A stretch of DNA of 6,335 bases from Rikenellaceae bacterium (GCA_003520315.1 DOVA01000045.1:1-6335); one strand, 5' to 3'; counted from the first letter of the stretch, positions 1 through 6,335 are shown. The notes: generated by a model from the letters alone, not told the origin. Made by a program: numbers and translations.

Positions 1-452
1 CTCCGAGAGTTGTTGTGGCTACTGCATCAGAGGAGATTACTATAGGGGAATTCTACAAAAACAAATCATATCTGCATTATTCAAGAATACCAGTCTATTC
101 AGACAACGACAAGGAGAAAATATGCGGATTTGTATACAGACAAGAAGTTTTGGAACATCTTGCCAATGATAATTTTGACCTTTGTCTCAAAGAAATTAAG
201 AAACTTATTATGATTGCTCCTACAAGTCAGCCACTTACCATTTTGTGGGAGAGGTTGACATCGCAAAAAACACATATTGCCATGATTGTGGACGAATACG
301 GAGGTTTTGAGGGAATTGTTACTCTTGAGGATATCATTGAGACTATTATGGGGATTGAGATTATGGATGATAGGGACATAGTAGCCGACATGCAACAATT
401 TGCACGAGAGCGTTGGGAGGAACGTCAAAAAAAGCACAAATACTTGAGCTAA
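1..452 (+). CDS. CNNM/CorC-type hemolysin family membrane protein, C-terminal part (5' partial)
   Basis: This is the C-terminal 149 residues of a CBS-domain membrane protein of the HlyC/CorC/CNNM group, which in characterised members is linked to Mg2+ or other divalent-cation transport. The frame is open to the left edge and reads PRVVVATASEE, the 'TPR' segment that normally follows the DUF21 membrane domain, so a GTG at 15 is internal and not the start. Two CBS repeats are visible: the first holds SRIPVY (visible residues 27-32) and the second VDEYGG (96-101) and TLEDIIE (107-113). Such tandem repeats (Bateman modules) commonly bind adenine nucleotides. The protein stops shortly after DMQQFARERW and therefore lacks the CorC_HlyC domain of longer relatives, a known short form of the family. 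The membrane domain must lie outside the window. The stop is TAA, 2 bp from the end of the convergent mrp gene. Family assignment is firm; the ion transported cannot be told. Confidence 0.9.
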   Translation, partial: PRVVVATASEEITIGEFYKNKSYLHYSRIPVYSDNDKEKICGFVYRQEVLEHLANDNFDLCLKEIKKLIMIAPTSQPLTILWERLTSQKTHIAMIVDEYGGFEGIVTLEDIIETIMGIEIMDDRDIVADMQQFARERWEERQKKHKYLS

Positions 453-454
453 TA

Positions 455-1513
455 TTACAACTTCATTTCAGCAACCTTGTCTGCGAGTTCTCTAAAGGCA
501 ATACTGTCAGCTCTTTCCCTAAGTGCCACAGGTATCCCGTTGTCGCCACTCTCTCTTATGCTTTGAACAATAGGTATCTGGACAAGCAGCGGAACGTTAA
601 ATTTTTCTGCCATAGCCTTGCAACCGTCTTTTCCAAATATATAATATTTATTTGCAGGTAACTCTTCAGGAGTGAACCATGCCATATTCTCAACCAGGCC
701 AAGCACGGGTTTATTAATATCCTTGTTTCTGAACATGTTAACCCCTTTTTCAACATCAGAGATTGCTACAGCTTGAGGAGTGCTAACCACAATAGCTCCT
801 GAAAGTGGAATGTCCTGAACTGTAGAGATATGAATATCTCCGGTTCCCGGAGGAAGATCGATCAGTAAAAAATCAAGTTCTCCCCATTTAACTTGCAATA
901 CCATCTGCTTGAGTGCATTGCTTGCCATTGGACCTCTCCAGATAAGCGGCTGGCCTGCACCTGCAAAATAGCCTATGGACATCCATTTTACACCATATTT
1001 TTCAACAGGTATAATCATCTCTTTTCCACCTAAATTTTCAACCGAAGGCTGAGCGTCTTCGGTACCAGTCATCTTTGGAACAGAGGGACCATAAACATCT
1101 GCATCTGCAAGCCCAACGCGAAATCCTTTCATAGCAAGGGCTACAGCAAGATTAACAGCAACAGTTGACTTGCCAACTCCTCCTTTACCTGAGGCAATTG
1201 CAATTATGTGATTTACATTCTCAAGAGCCTCCTGTCCAAGTTCCAAATGTAATCTTTTTGCTATCTTTTTTTCTCTTACTAATTCAAGGATACTTATCTT
1301 GTAATCTCCTAAAGGAAAGGCCTTCCTGATTGCCGCTTCGCAACTCTGCTTGATTGAGCTGGCAAGTGGGTCTGGAGATGGGAAGACAAGTTTAAAACGT
1401 ATCTTCCCCTCTTCAACTTTTATATCTTCAACCATCTCAAGTGAAACTATGTCCTTATCTTTAGCAGGATGGACAACTCCTCTGAGAGCATCTTCGATCT
1501 CTTTTTGTGTCAT
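455..1513 (-). CDS. mrp: Mrp/ApbC/NBP35-family iron-sulfur cluster carrier ATPase
   Basis: This is a cytoplasmic P-loop ATPase of the Mrp/ApbC family, whose characterised members bind and hand over Fe-S clusters to apo-proteins. With the ATG at 1513 it has 352 residues. An N-terminal DUF59/MIP18-like domain (about 1-80) is followed by the MinD/ParA-like ATPase domain, with the deviant Walker A GKGGVGKST (109-117), DADVYGPS (137-144) and the Walker B region LLIDLPPGTGD (216-226). The frame continues upstream to a TTG at 1561 (368 residues), but the ATG gives the usual family start just before the DUF59 helix (TQKEIEDAL), so I prefer it; neither start has a clear Shine-Dalgarno sequence. Only two cysteines (C58 and C298) occur, and the C-terminal CxxC typical of proteobacterial ApbC is replaced by WFTPEELPANKYYIFG. 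The gene follows the S46 peptidase by 53 bp (5 bp from the TTG), with no promoter seen between them, so co-transcription is likely. Confidence 0.95.
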   Translation of the reverse strand: MTQKEIEDALRGVVHPAKDKDIVSLEMVEDIKVEEGKIRFKLVFPSPDPLASSIKQSCEAAIRKAFPLGDYKISILELVREKKIAKRLHLELGQEALENVNHIIAIASGKGGVGKSTVAVNLAVALAMKGFRVGLADADVYGPSVPKMTGTEDAQPSVENLGGKEMIIPVEKYGVKWMSIGYFAGAGQPLIWRGPMASNALKQMVLQVKWGELDFLLIDLPPGTGDIHISTVQDIPLSGAIVVSTPQAVAISDVEKGVNMFRNKDINKPVLGLVENMAWFTPEELPANKYYIFGKDGCKAMAEKFNVPLLVQIPIVQSIRESGDNGIPVALRERADSIAFRELADKVAEMKL

Positions 1514-1566
1514 TTGAATATTCTTAAAAATCTTTCGACTAATCAACAACTCTTGTACCAAAGAGT

Positions 1567-3714
1567 TTATTTGACGATAGACATTTCATTTAGCAGATAT
1601 CCTGCTCCACCAAATTTGTCAATGATAAAAAGGACATATCTGATATCAACATTAATGCATCTTTGGAGATTAGGTTCAAAAATGATATCTCCACTCATAG
1701 CTTCCCAGTTCCCATCAAAAGCAAGCCCTATGAGTTCTCCTTTTGCATTTAATACCGGACTTCCTGAATTGCCACCGGTAATGTCATTGTTAGTAATAAA
1801 TGCTACAGGAAGTTTGCCGTCTTTCATTGCATAAGGACCATAATTGCTGTTGTTATAAAGTTCTTTCAATTTAGCAGGAACGACAAATTCCCAATTGTTT
1901 GGATCCTCTTTTTCCATTACTCCCTTGAGAGTGGTATAATGTTCATAAAGAACAGCATCTTTGGGAGAATAATTTAGCACCTTCCCGTAGGTCAGACGCA
2001 TGGTAGAATTTGCATCAGGATACATGGCTTTTCCCTTGTTCATCTCGAGTAAGCCGGCAAGATAGGTTTTTGATGCTTCAGCGTAGAGAGAGTTTATTCT
2101 ATTGAGCTTTAGACTGAGTTGATTCATCAGCGAAAATAAACTTCTGCCCATTATGACTGCAGGATCATTTACTATAGCCTCTCTGCCTTTTTCAATGGCT
2201 TTATAAAGTTTGTCTATTGATGTAAATACGGATTGGTCATAAAGATAGTCTACATATTCATCAATATTGCCTCCAAATTTTTCATCAATTAAGGAATAAA
2301 AATTGGGGAGATTATCAGCAGAAACCTTTTCCCGGAAAACCTTAAGAAATGTCTTTGCAACTTTTTTGTCAACTTCAGGAGAGTAGTTGTTATAGAAATT
2401 AATTGCTTTTTCTCTGAGATTTTGAGCAGTTGTGTTGGCGGTGGCATCATCTCCGTTTACAAATGCCTTCTCAACATCTGAAAACTGGCTGGCTATAGCT
2501 GCTATTTCAATATTCATGAGGGTCTCGGTAAGATATTTATAGTTATAGATTATATCTTCACGGGCTGCTACAGCATTGTTTATATTTTCAAGAGCGTTAC
2601 CGTACTTCTCTAATCTGGATTTGTCGGCATTGACCCATTTGATAAACTCTTCTTCTTCTTGAGCCCTTCTTTCTGCTACATTGTTTTTCTTAAATGTTTC
2701 ATTCATTCCAATGGCTTTTTTCCAGAAATTTGAAGAAGATGCATATTTACTGGCATATTGTATCCTGATTTTGGGATCTGCCAACATCTCTTTCATAAGA
2801 ATATCTTGACGAAGTCCTCGAGCAAATATCGTAATGGCATTTGAAATATCACTTGTTTGCCTCACCTCTGCAGAGGTCATGAAACGATTGGTTCTGCCAG
2901 GGTATCCAATAATCATTGCGTAGTCATTGTGATTTATTCCTTTGATAGAGATATTTAAATGCCTTTTAGCCTGATATGGTACGTTTTCTGGAGAGTATGG
3001 TGCTGGATTATTATTCTTATCTGCGTATATTCTGAACATCGAAAAATCACCAGTGTGTCTTGGCCACATCCAATTGTCGGTATCAGCGCCAAACTTGCCA
3101 ATGGATGAAGGAGGGGCTCCTACAAATCTGATGTCATTGAATGTTTTTGTCACTACAAGATAGTACATGTTGCCTGCATACATTGGAACTACATTTGCCT
3201 TTAAATAATTATTGTTACCAATAGCCTCTTTTTTAAGTTGAGCAATTATATTATTCATTGCATTAACTTTCTCTTCAGAAGTAGCAGCATTTGACATAGC
3301 GTTGTTGATTTTATCGGTTACATCTGTAAAACTTTCAAGAAAAGTGACAGTGAGACCAGATGCCGGAAGTTCTTGCTCCCGGCTCATTGCCCAGTATCCA
3401 TCTGTAAGATAGTCGTGTTCTACACTGCTAAGTTTTTGAATTGCACCATAACCACAATGGTGATTGGTAATTATAAGTCCCTCAGCAGATATCACTTCTC
3501 CAGTACATCCGTTACCAAAATGGATGACAGCATCTTTTAAGCTTGTACCATTGACATTGTATATATCCTTTGCTTCGAGTTTACATCCAAGTTCTTTCAT
3601 TTTTTGCTGATTGAGCTTTTCTAGCAAAGGAAGCAGCCACATTCCCTCATCTGCTCTAAGTGGAGTTAGCGAGATAAGGATTACAGCTAATACTAATAAT
3701 GCGATTTTTTTCAT
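1567..3714 (-). CDS. dpp7: S46 family dipeptidyl-peptidase, DPP7-like
   Basis: This is a secreted serine exopeptidase of family S46 that releases dipeptides from peptide N-termini, probably in the periplasm, as part of peptide nutrition. Its 715 residues match the family length of about 700-720. A signal peptide is evident: MKK, a hydrophobic stretch (4-18) and a likely cleavage after LRA (21), just before DEGMW. The chymotrypsin-like fold is split by a long helical insertion (about 280-600). The triad is visible as H86 in TNHHCGYG, D223 in RHTGD and S650 in GGNSGSP. The residue 18 positions after the serine is G668 (FDGNWE). In Porphyromonas DPP11 the equivalent residue is the arginine that selects Asp/Glu at P1, while DPP7 has glycine and prefers hydrophobic P1 residues, so I infer a DPP7-type specificity. 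The ATG start directly precedes the signal peptide. The gene is divergent from the glycerate kinase and lies upstream of mrp. Confidence 0.93.
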   Translation of the reverse strand: MKKIALLVLAVILISLTPLRADEGMWLLPLLEKLNQQKMKELGCKLEAKDIYNVNGTSLKDAVIHFGNGCTGEVISAEGLIITNHHCGYGAIQKLSSVEHDYLTDGYWAMSREQELPASGLTVTFLESFTDVTDKINNAMSNAATSEEKVNAMNNIIAQLKKEAIGNNNYLKANVVPMYAGNMYYLVVTKTFNDIRFVGAPPSSIGKFGADTDNWMWPRHTGDFSMFRIYADKNNNPAPYSPENVPYQAKRHLNISIKGINHNDYAMIIGYPGRTNRFMTSAEVRQTSDISNAITIFARGLRQDILMKEMLADPKIRIQYASKYASSSNFWKKAIGMNETFKKNNVAERRAQEEEEFIKWVNADKSRLEKYGNALENINNAVAAREDIIYNYKYLTETLMNIEIAAIASQFSDVEKAFVNGDDATANTTAQNLREKAINFYNNYSPEVDKKVAKTFLKVFREKVSADNLPNFYSLIDEKFGGNIDEYVDYLYDQSVFTSIDKLYKAIEKGREAIVNDPAVIMGRSLFSLMNQLSLKLNRINSLYAEASKTYLAGLLEMNKGKAMYPDANSTMRLTYGKVLNYSPKDAVLYEHYTTLKGVMEKEDPNNWEFVVPAKLKELYNNSNYGPYAMKDGKLPVAFITNNDITGGNSGSPVLNAKGELIGLAFDGNWEAMSGDIIFEPNLQRCINVDIRYVLFIIDKFGGAGYLLNEMSIVK

Positions 3715-3725
3715 AAATTTTTATC

Positions 3726-3733
3726 TATTTTTA
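3726..3733 (+). promoter_or_regulatory. Weak candidate -7 promoter element for the glycerate kinase gene
   Basis: The plus-strand bases TATTTTTA match the Bacteroidota -7 consensus TAnnTTTG at all but the final G. The element lies 16 bp before the TTG proposed as kinase start and would give a leader of about 10 nt. It sits right beside the opposite-facing candidate box at 3735-3742. No -33 TTG is visible at the right distance, and the surrounding poly-T/A tract makes chance matches likely. Confidence 0.2.
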
Positions 3734-3734
3734 A

Positions 3735-3742
3735 CAAAAATA
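3735..3742 (-). promoter_or_regulatory. Candidate Bacteroidota -7 promoter element for the S46 peptidase gene
   Basis: Read on the minus strand the bases are TATTTTTG, an exact match to the Bacteroidota primary sigma factor consensus TAnnTTTG. The element ends 20 bp before the peptidase ATG, which would give a short leader of roughly 10-16 nt. No convincing TTG -33 element is seen at the expected distance of about 20 bp upstream, where the sequence is only T/A-rich. In such AT-rich DNA an 8-base match can arise by chance; its position in the 35-bp divergent spacer is the main support. Confidence 0.4.
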
Positions 3743-3749
3743 AGCAAAA

Positions 3750-4895
3750 TTGTTAGATACATTTAAAATTCTGATTGTAATTGACAAGTTTAAAGGAAGT
3801 CTTACATCTTCTCAAGCTTGTTTAGCCATTAAAAAGGGTATCGAAAAAAGGTGGGTAGATTTATTTCCTTCATGCAACTTATCAATAGAAGTCCTACCGA
3901 TGGCCGACGGAGGAGAAGGCACTCTCGAAGTCATTGAGAAAAATGTTGGAGGAATTAAACATTATGCTTCTGTGAGTGATCCTTTATATAGAGAAATAAA
4001 AGTTCCATTCTTACTGAAAAATAAAACAGCATTTATTGAAATGGCATTGTGCTCTGGCCTTCAACTTTTAACCAAAGATGAGTATAATCCCATGATAACT
4101 TCAACTTTTGGTCTTGGAGAGTTAATTCTTGAAGCTGTAAGGCGTGGAGCTGAAGATATTGTTGTTGGAATTGGGGGGAGTGCGACTAACGATGGTGGTA
4201 TGGGTATGCTTAAAGCTCTGGGTTATGAGTTTTTTGACAGGAGAGGAGATGAAGCATTATCTTTAAATGAAGTTTATGAAATATCAGATTTCAATGTTTC
4301 TCAATCATTACATAAAGTTAAATTTACCGTTGCCTGTGATGTTACAAATCCTCTTCTGGGGGATAAAGGAGCTTCAATTATTTATGCACCTCAAAAAGGA
4401 GCTACTCTTGAGATGGTTGAGAAGCTGGAGATTGGCATGAGAAATTATGCTGAGATTTGTGAAAGATTTACTGGCAGATGCTGCAGGGATTACCCGGGAT
4501 CTGGAGCTGCCGGTGGAATTGGATTTGCATTCAAATTATTTTTTGATGCAGAAATTATTCCCGGATGGATTATACTATCAAGGCTCACCAATATGGAGAG
4601 ATTAATTTCTACAGCAGATTTGGTAATAACGGGGGAAGGATCCCTGGATAAACAGAGTGTTTCGGGCAAACTAGTATATGGAGTATGTATAACCGGTATA
4701 AAGTATAACAAAACTATATGGGCATTTTGTGGGATAAATCATCTAAATGTTAATGAAATCAGCAATTTGGGGATCTCAAAAGTTTTTGAGATAATAACTG
4801 TTGCACGAGACATTGACGACTCAATCAAAAATGCTTCATATTATCTTGAACAGATGGCTTTTAATGCTATTTCTTTTCTGTCTTCCAGACCTTGA
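3750..4895 (+). CDS. Glycerate kinase, type I (GlxK/GarK family)
   Basis: This cytoplasmic enzyme phosphorylates D-glycerate with ATP; type I enzymes such as E. coli GlxK and GarK give 2-phosphoglycerate, which enters lower glycolysis. Its 381 residues match the family length of about 380. Conserved blocks appear in order: DKFKGSLTS (12-20), PMADGGEGT (50-58), GIGGSATNDGGMGML (140-154), CDVTNPLLG (196-204), PGSGAAGGIGFA (249-260) and TGEGSLDKQSVSGK (294-307). The start is unusual. There is no ATG; an in-frame TAA lies at 3741-3743, and TTG at 3750 is the best codon before the conserved strand FKILIVIDKFKG. A CTG at 3771 would cut into that strand. No Shine-Dalgarno is seen, and the upstream bases are A-rich. 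No glyoxylate, glucarate or hydroxypyruvate genes lie nearby, so the source of glycerate is unknown. The 3' end overlaps the convergent flavin reductase gene by 29 bp. Confidence 0.95.
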   Translation: MLDTFKILIVIDKFKGSLTSSQACLAIKKGIEKRWVDLFPSCNLSIEVLPMADGGEGTLEVIEKNVGGIKHYASVSDPLYREIKVPFLLKNKTAFIEMALCSGLQLLTKDEYNPMITSTFGLGELILEAVRRGAEDIVVGIGGSATNDGGMGMLKALGYEFFDRRGDEALSLNEVYEISDFNVSQSLHKVKFTVACDVTNPLLGDKGASIIYAPQKGATLEMVEKLEIGMRNYAEICERFTGRCCRDYPGSGAAGGIGFAFKLFFDAEIIPGWIILSRLTNMERLISTADLVITGEGSLDKQSVSGKLVYGVCITGIKYNKTIWAFCGINHLNVNEISNLGISKVFEIITVARDIDDSIKNASYYLEQMAFNAISFLSSRP

Positions 4896-5394
4896 GTATT
4901 TCTGCTATATATAGTTTATGAAGTCCAGAGTGTCCTTCATAATGTGCATTAAGGGGACCAGGATCGTGAAAGAAATTTTTAGACAGCATCTCGGAGTAGA
5001 GTTTATAACACTCAAAGACAAGCCGGGCTTCTTTGAAGGTAGGATTTCCCAACTCAGTAAATACGGGAGTTAGTGAGGCTTCGGCAACTTTATTGCAATC
5101 TCTGCCACTTTTTGATCCACATATATTGAGAGAAGAACGGTATTTTTCCTCAAAAAAACTTAATGTGAATTTTTCGGAACTCTCAATAAATTGATAAGTA
5201 TACCGCTCGGGACGAACAAAAACAAATACAACAGGTCTATTCCAAAGATAGCCTGCGCCTCCCCAGTTGGCAGTCATAGTATTAAATTTTGCCTTATTGC
5301 CTGCAGTTACCAACATCCAGTCGGAGGAGATTAGTTTTATAAGATTCTCCTCAATTTCAAGTGGATCTATCAGTCTGTATCCCAAGTTTGTCAT
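4867..5394 (-). CDS. Flavin reductase-like FMN-binding split-barrel protein (flavoredoxin type)
   Basis: This 175-residue protein has the pattern of the flavin reductase-like/flavoredoxin family, which forms FMN-binding split barrels and shuttles electrons between NAD(P)H or other donors and flavin. Visible family features are WMLVTAG (26-32), NTMTANWGG (38-46, the usual flavin-phosphate loop region), RPERYTYQFIE (61-71), FTLSFF (76-81), CGSKSGRDCNK (92-102) and, near the end, HKLYIAEILKVW (159-170), the normal closing strand. No membrane segment or signal peptide is seen, so it should be cytoplasmic. The ATG start has only an A-rich stretch before it. It lies 15 bp downstream of rnhB on the same strand and is probably co-transcribed with it. 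Its stop (TAG) lies inside the 3' end of the convergent glycerate kinase gene. The physiological substrate or partner cannot be inferred; it could be a free flavin reductase or an electron-transfer flavoprotein. Confidence 0.88.
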   Translation of the reverse strand: MTNLGYRLIDPLEIEENLIKLISSDWMLVTAGNKAKFNTMTANWGGAGYLWNRPVVFVFVRPERYTYQFIESSEKFTLSFFEEKYRSSLNICGSKSGRDCNKVAEASLTPVFTELGNPTFKEARLVFECYKLYSEMLSKNFFHDPGPLNAHYEGHSGLHKLYIAEILKVWKTEKK

Positions 5395-5409
5395 TTTTGT
5401 AAAATTTAG

Positions 5410-6003
5410 CTATTTCAACAATCTAAAAGAGGTCCGATGATATTCACACGGGCCATATTTCATAATTGCGTCCCTGTGAGCTGCTGTAGGGTAGGCAAAA
5501 TTCTTTTCCCATCCATACTGGGGGTAGTCTGAAGCAATTGATACCATATATTCATCGCGGTGAGTTTTGGCAAGTACCGAAGCAGCAGCTACTGAGGTAA
5601 AGCGACCATCTCCCTTTATAAAACAAATATGCGGTATATTTTTATAATTTTGAAATTTGTTGCCATCAACAATAATAAATTCAGGTCTTGTATCAAGTGC
5701 ATCAAGAGCTTTGTGCATTGCTAAAATTGATGCGTTCAATATATTAATCCTGTCAATCTCAATGTTACTGACCGATGCCACAGCCCAGGATATCGCTTCC
5801 TTCTCAATGATTGGACGTAATAACTCCCTGCTCTTTCTTGTCATTTGTTTGGAATCATTGAGCAGAGGGTGATAGAAATCATGAGGAAGTATAACTGCAG
5901 CTGCAAAGACAGGACCTGCCAAACATCCTCTGCCAGCCTCGTCACAACCAGCCTCAATCATGTCGTCATAGAGATAGGATAATAAATGATGATCCTCTTT
6001 CAT
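5410..6003 (-). CDS. rnhB: Ribonuclease HII
   Basis: RNase HII cuts the RNA strand of RNA/DNA hybrids and nicks 5' of single ribonucleotides embedded in DNA, starting ribonucleotide excision repair; it is cytoplasmic and metal dependent. The 197-residue protein is full length for the bacterial enzyme. The signature GCDEAGRGCLAGPV (19-32) carries catalytic D21 and E22 and the G-R-G loop (24-26) that recognises the ribonucleotide junction. The other acids are D113 (IIVDGN) and D132 (KGDGRF), followed by SVAAASVLAKTHRD (137-150). LNDSKQMT (48-55) and the C-terminal HRTSF (189-193) are also family blocks. The ATG at 6003 gives an N-terminus typical of relatives; a later in-frame ATG at codon 15 would leave the catalytic strand almost without a lead-in. 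It lies 41 bp after the HTH gene and 15 bp before the flavin reductase gene, on the same strand as both. Confidence 0.96.
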   Translation of the reverse strand: MKEDHHLLSYLYDDMIEAGCDEAGRGCLAGPVFAAAVILPHDFYHPLLNDSKQMTRKSRELLRPIIEKEAISWAVASVSNIEIDRINILNASILAMHKALDALDTRPEFIIVDGNKFQNYKNIPHICFIKGDGRFTSVAAASVLAKTHRDEYMVSIASDYPQYGWEKNFAYPTAAHRDAIMKYGPCEYHRTSFRLLK

Positions 6004-6044
6004 GAGCTTGGAAATATTCCGAAATTTAGCAAAAAGAGATATAT

Positions 6045-6335
6045 TTAGCGATATTTATTTAAACTCTCTTTTAGAATCCCAATTATACTTTCTTTAGATT
6101 CGAGCGCCATTTTGAGTATTTTATTTTCATCCTCAAGCTCAATCATTTTTATTCTGAAATCGGCTTCGATTTTCTCAATTTGCTCTTTATAAGATTTTTC
6201 TATTTCATCAATTTTTTCATCTGTCGAAGTTTCTTTGTTAGTTCCAAAGATAAGTTCAGAAAGTGACATGTTGAATAATTGTGCTATTGAAAAGACTCTT
6301 TTACTGATAATGGAAGTTTTGCCAGATTCAAGTTG
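6045..6335 (-). CDS. XRE-type helix-turn-helix protein with coiled-coil tail (5' partial)
   Basis: The frame is open from the window edge, so 96 C-terminal residues are visible; an ATG at 6269 is internal and not the likely start. The first visible residues, QLESGKTSIISKRVF followed by SIAQLFNMSLSELIFG, match the second half of a Cro/C1-type HTH: the 'LE-G' turn after the recognition helix, then the 'iA..l.vsl.eLi' helices. The rest (about visible 39-96) is highly charged, rich in Lys and Glu, with hydrophobic residues at heptad-like spacing (KIDEIEKSYKEQIEKIEAD, then IELEDENKILKMALE), and predicts a long coiled coil suited to dimerisation. I infer a small DNA-binding regulator; no specific target can be named. 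There is no ligand-binding, peptidase or toxin domain. It precedes rnhB by 41 bp on the same strand. An antitoxin or phage-type regulator is possible, but nothing beside it in view supports that. Confidence 0.75.
   Translation of the reverse strand, partial: QLESGKTSIISKRVFSIAQLFNMSLSELIFGTNKETSTDEKIDEIEKSYKEQIEKIEADFRIKMIELEDENKILKMALESKESIIGILKESLNKYR

Noticed and set aside
99..437. 112-codon open frame on the minus strand.
   Set aside because: It is antisense to the CBS-domain gene, shows no recognisable domain and is explained by the strong coding signal of the plus strand.
1469..1834. 121-codon plus-strand open frame spanning the mrp/peptidase junction.
   Set aside because: It crosses two well-supported minus-strand genes, has no family resemblance and shows composition expected of a shadow frame.
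4880..4890. GTCT-TCC-AGAC inverted repeat at the end of the glycerate kinase gene as a terminator.
   Set aside because: The stem is only 4 bp and no T-run follows on the plus strand; it lies within two coding sequences and is too weak to call.
6021..6028. A minus-strand TAAATTTC resembling the -7 box TAnnTTTG upstream of rnhB.
   Set aside because: The final G is missing and no -33 TTG is placed correctly; co-transcription with the HTH gene 41 bp upstream explains expression without it.
5404..6049. The word ATTTAGC recurs next to gene boundaries (5404-5410, 6024-6030, 6043-6049), suggesting an operator.
   Set aside because: Close variants also occur inside the peptidase gene (near 1586, 1870 and 1970), two copies overlap or adjoin stop codons, and spacing is irregular. 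In AT-rich DNA this is not above chance.
6045..6269. A stand-alone 74-residue coiled-coil protein starting at the ATG at 6269.
   Set aside because: The frame continues upstream without a stop and encodes part of an HTH domain, so this ATG is internal.
1..6335. A defence, toxin-antitoxin, CRISPR or mobile-element system spanning the window.
   Set aside because: All complete genes are recognisable metabolic or housekeeping families, and no repeats, integrase, transposase or terminal inverted repeats were seen. The HTH protein alone is not enough evidence.

Overview
This window looks like ordinary chromosomal DNA from a member of the Bacteroidota, probably Bacteroidales. The evidence is the AT-rich composition, the absence of Shine-Dalgarno sequences before the starts, a match to the Bacteroidota -7 promoter consensus (TAnnTTTG), an S46 dipeptidyl-peptidase (a family concentrated in this phylum), and an Mrp protein of the form I associate with Bacteroidota, which lacks the C-terminal CxxC. 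I saw no mobile element, CRISPR array, rRNA, tRNA or phage gene. Coding density is very high: the longest non-coding stretch is 53 bp, or 41 bp if mrp starts at its upstream TTG.

Left part (1-3714). The window opens inside a plus-strand gene for a CNNM/CorC-type membrane protein, of which only the CBS-pair C-terminus is present. It ends 2 bp from the end of mrp, which runs the other way. Upstream of mrp on the minus strand, and probably transcribed with it, is a secreted S46 serine dipeptidyl-peptidase whose specificity residue is DPP7-like (glycine).

Middle (3715-4895). A 35-bp divergent spacer separates the peptidase from a plus-strand type I glycerate kinase that appears to start at TTG. 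A good -7 promoter box for the peptidase and a weaker one for the kinase lie nearly on top of each other in this spacer. The kinase overlaps the next minus-strand gene tail-to-tail by 29 bp.

Right part (4867-6335). Three minus-strand genes follow one another closely. In transcription order they are a partial XRE-type helix-turn-helix protein with a coiled-coil tail (open at the window edge), ribonuclease HII (rnhB) and a flavin reductase-like FMN-binding protein. The 41-bp and 15-bp gaps suggest a shared transcript.

The genes do not form one evident pathway: they cover Fe-S cluster delivery, peptide use, glycerate entry into glycolysis, ribonucleotide removal from DNA and flavin redox chemistry. 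I found no convincing novel system. The points worth a second look are the HTH/coiled-coil gene cut by the window edge, the Mrp lacking its usual cysteine pair, the compact divergent promoter region with a TTG-started kinase, and the substrate class of the peptidase.
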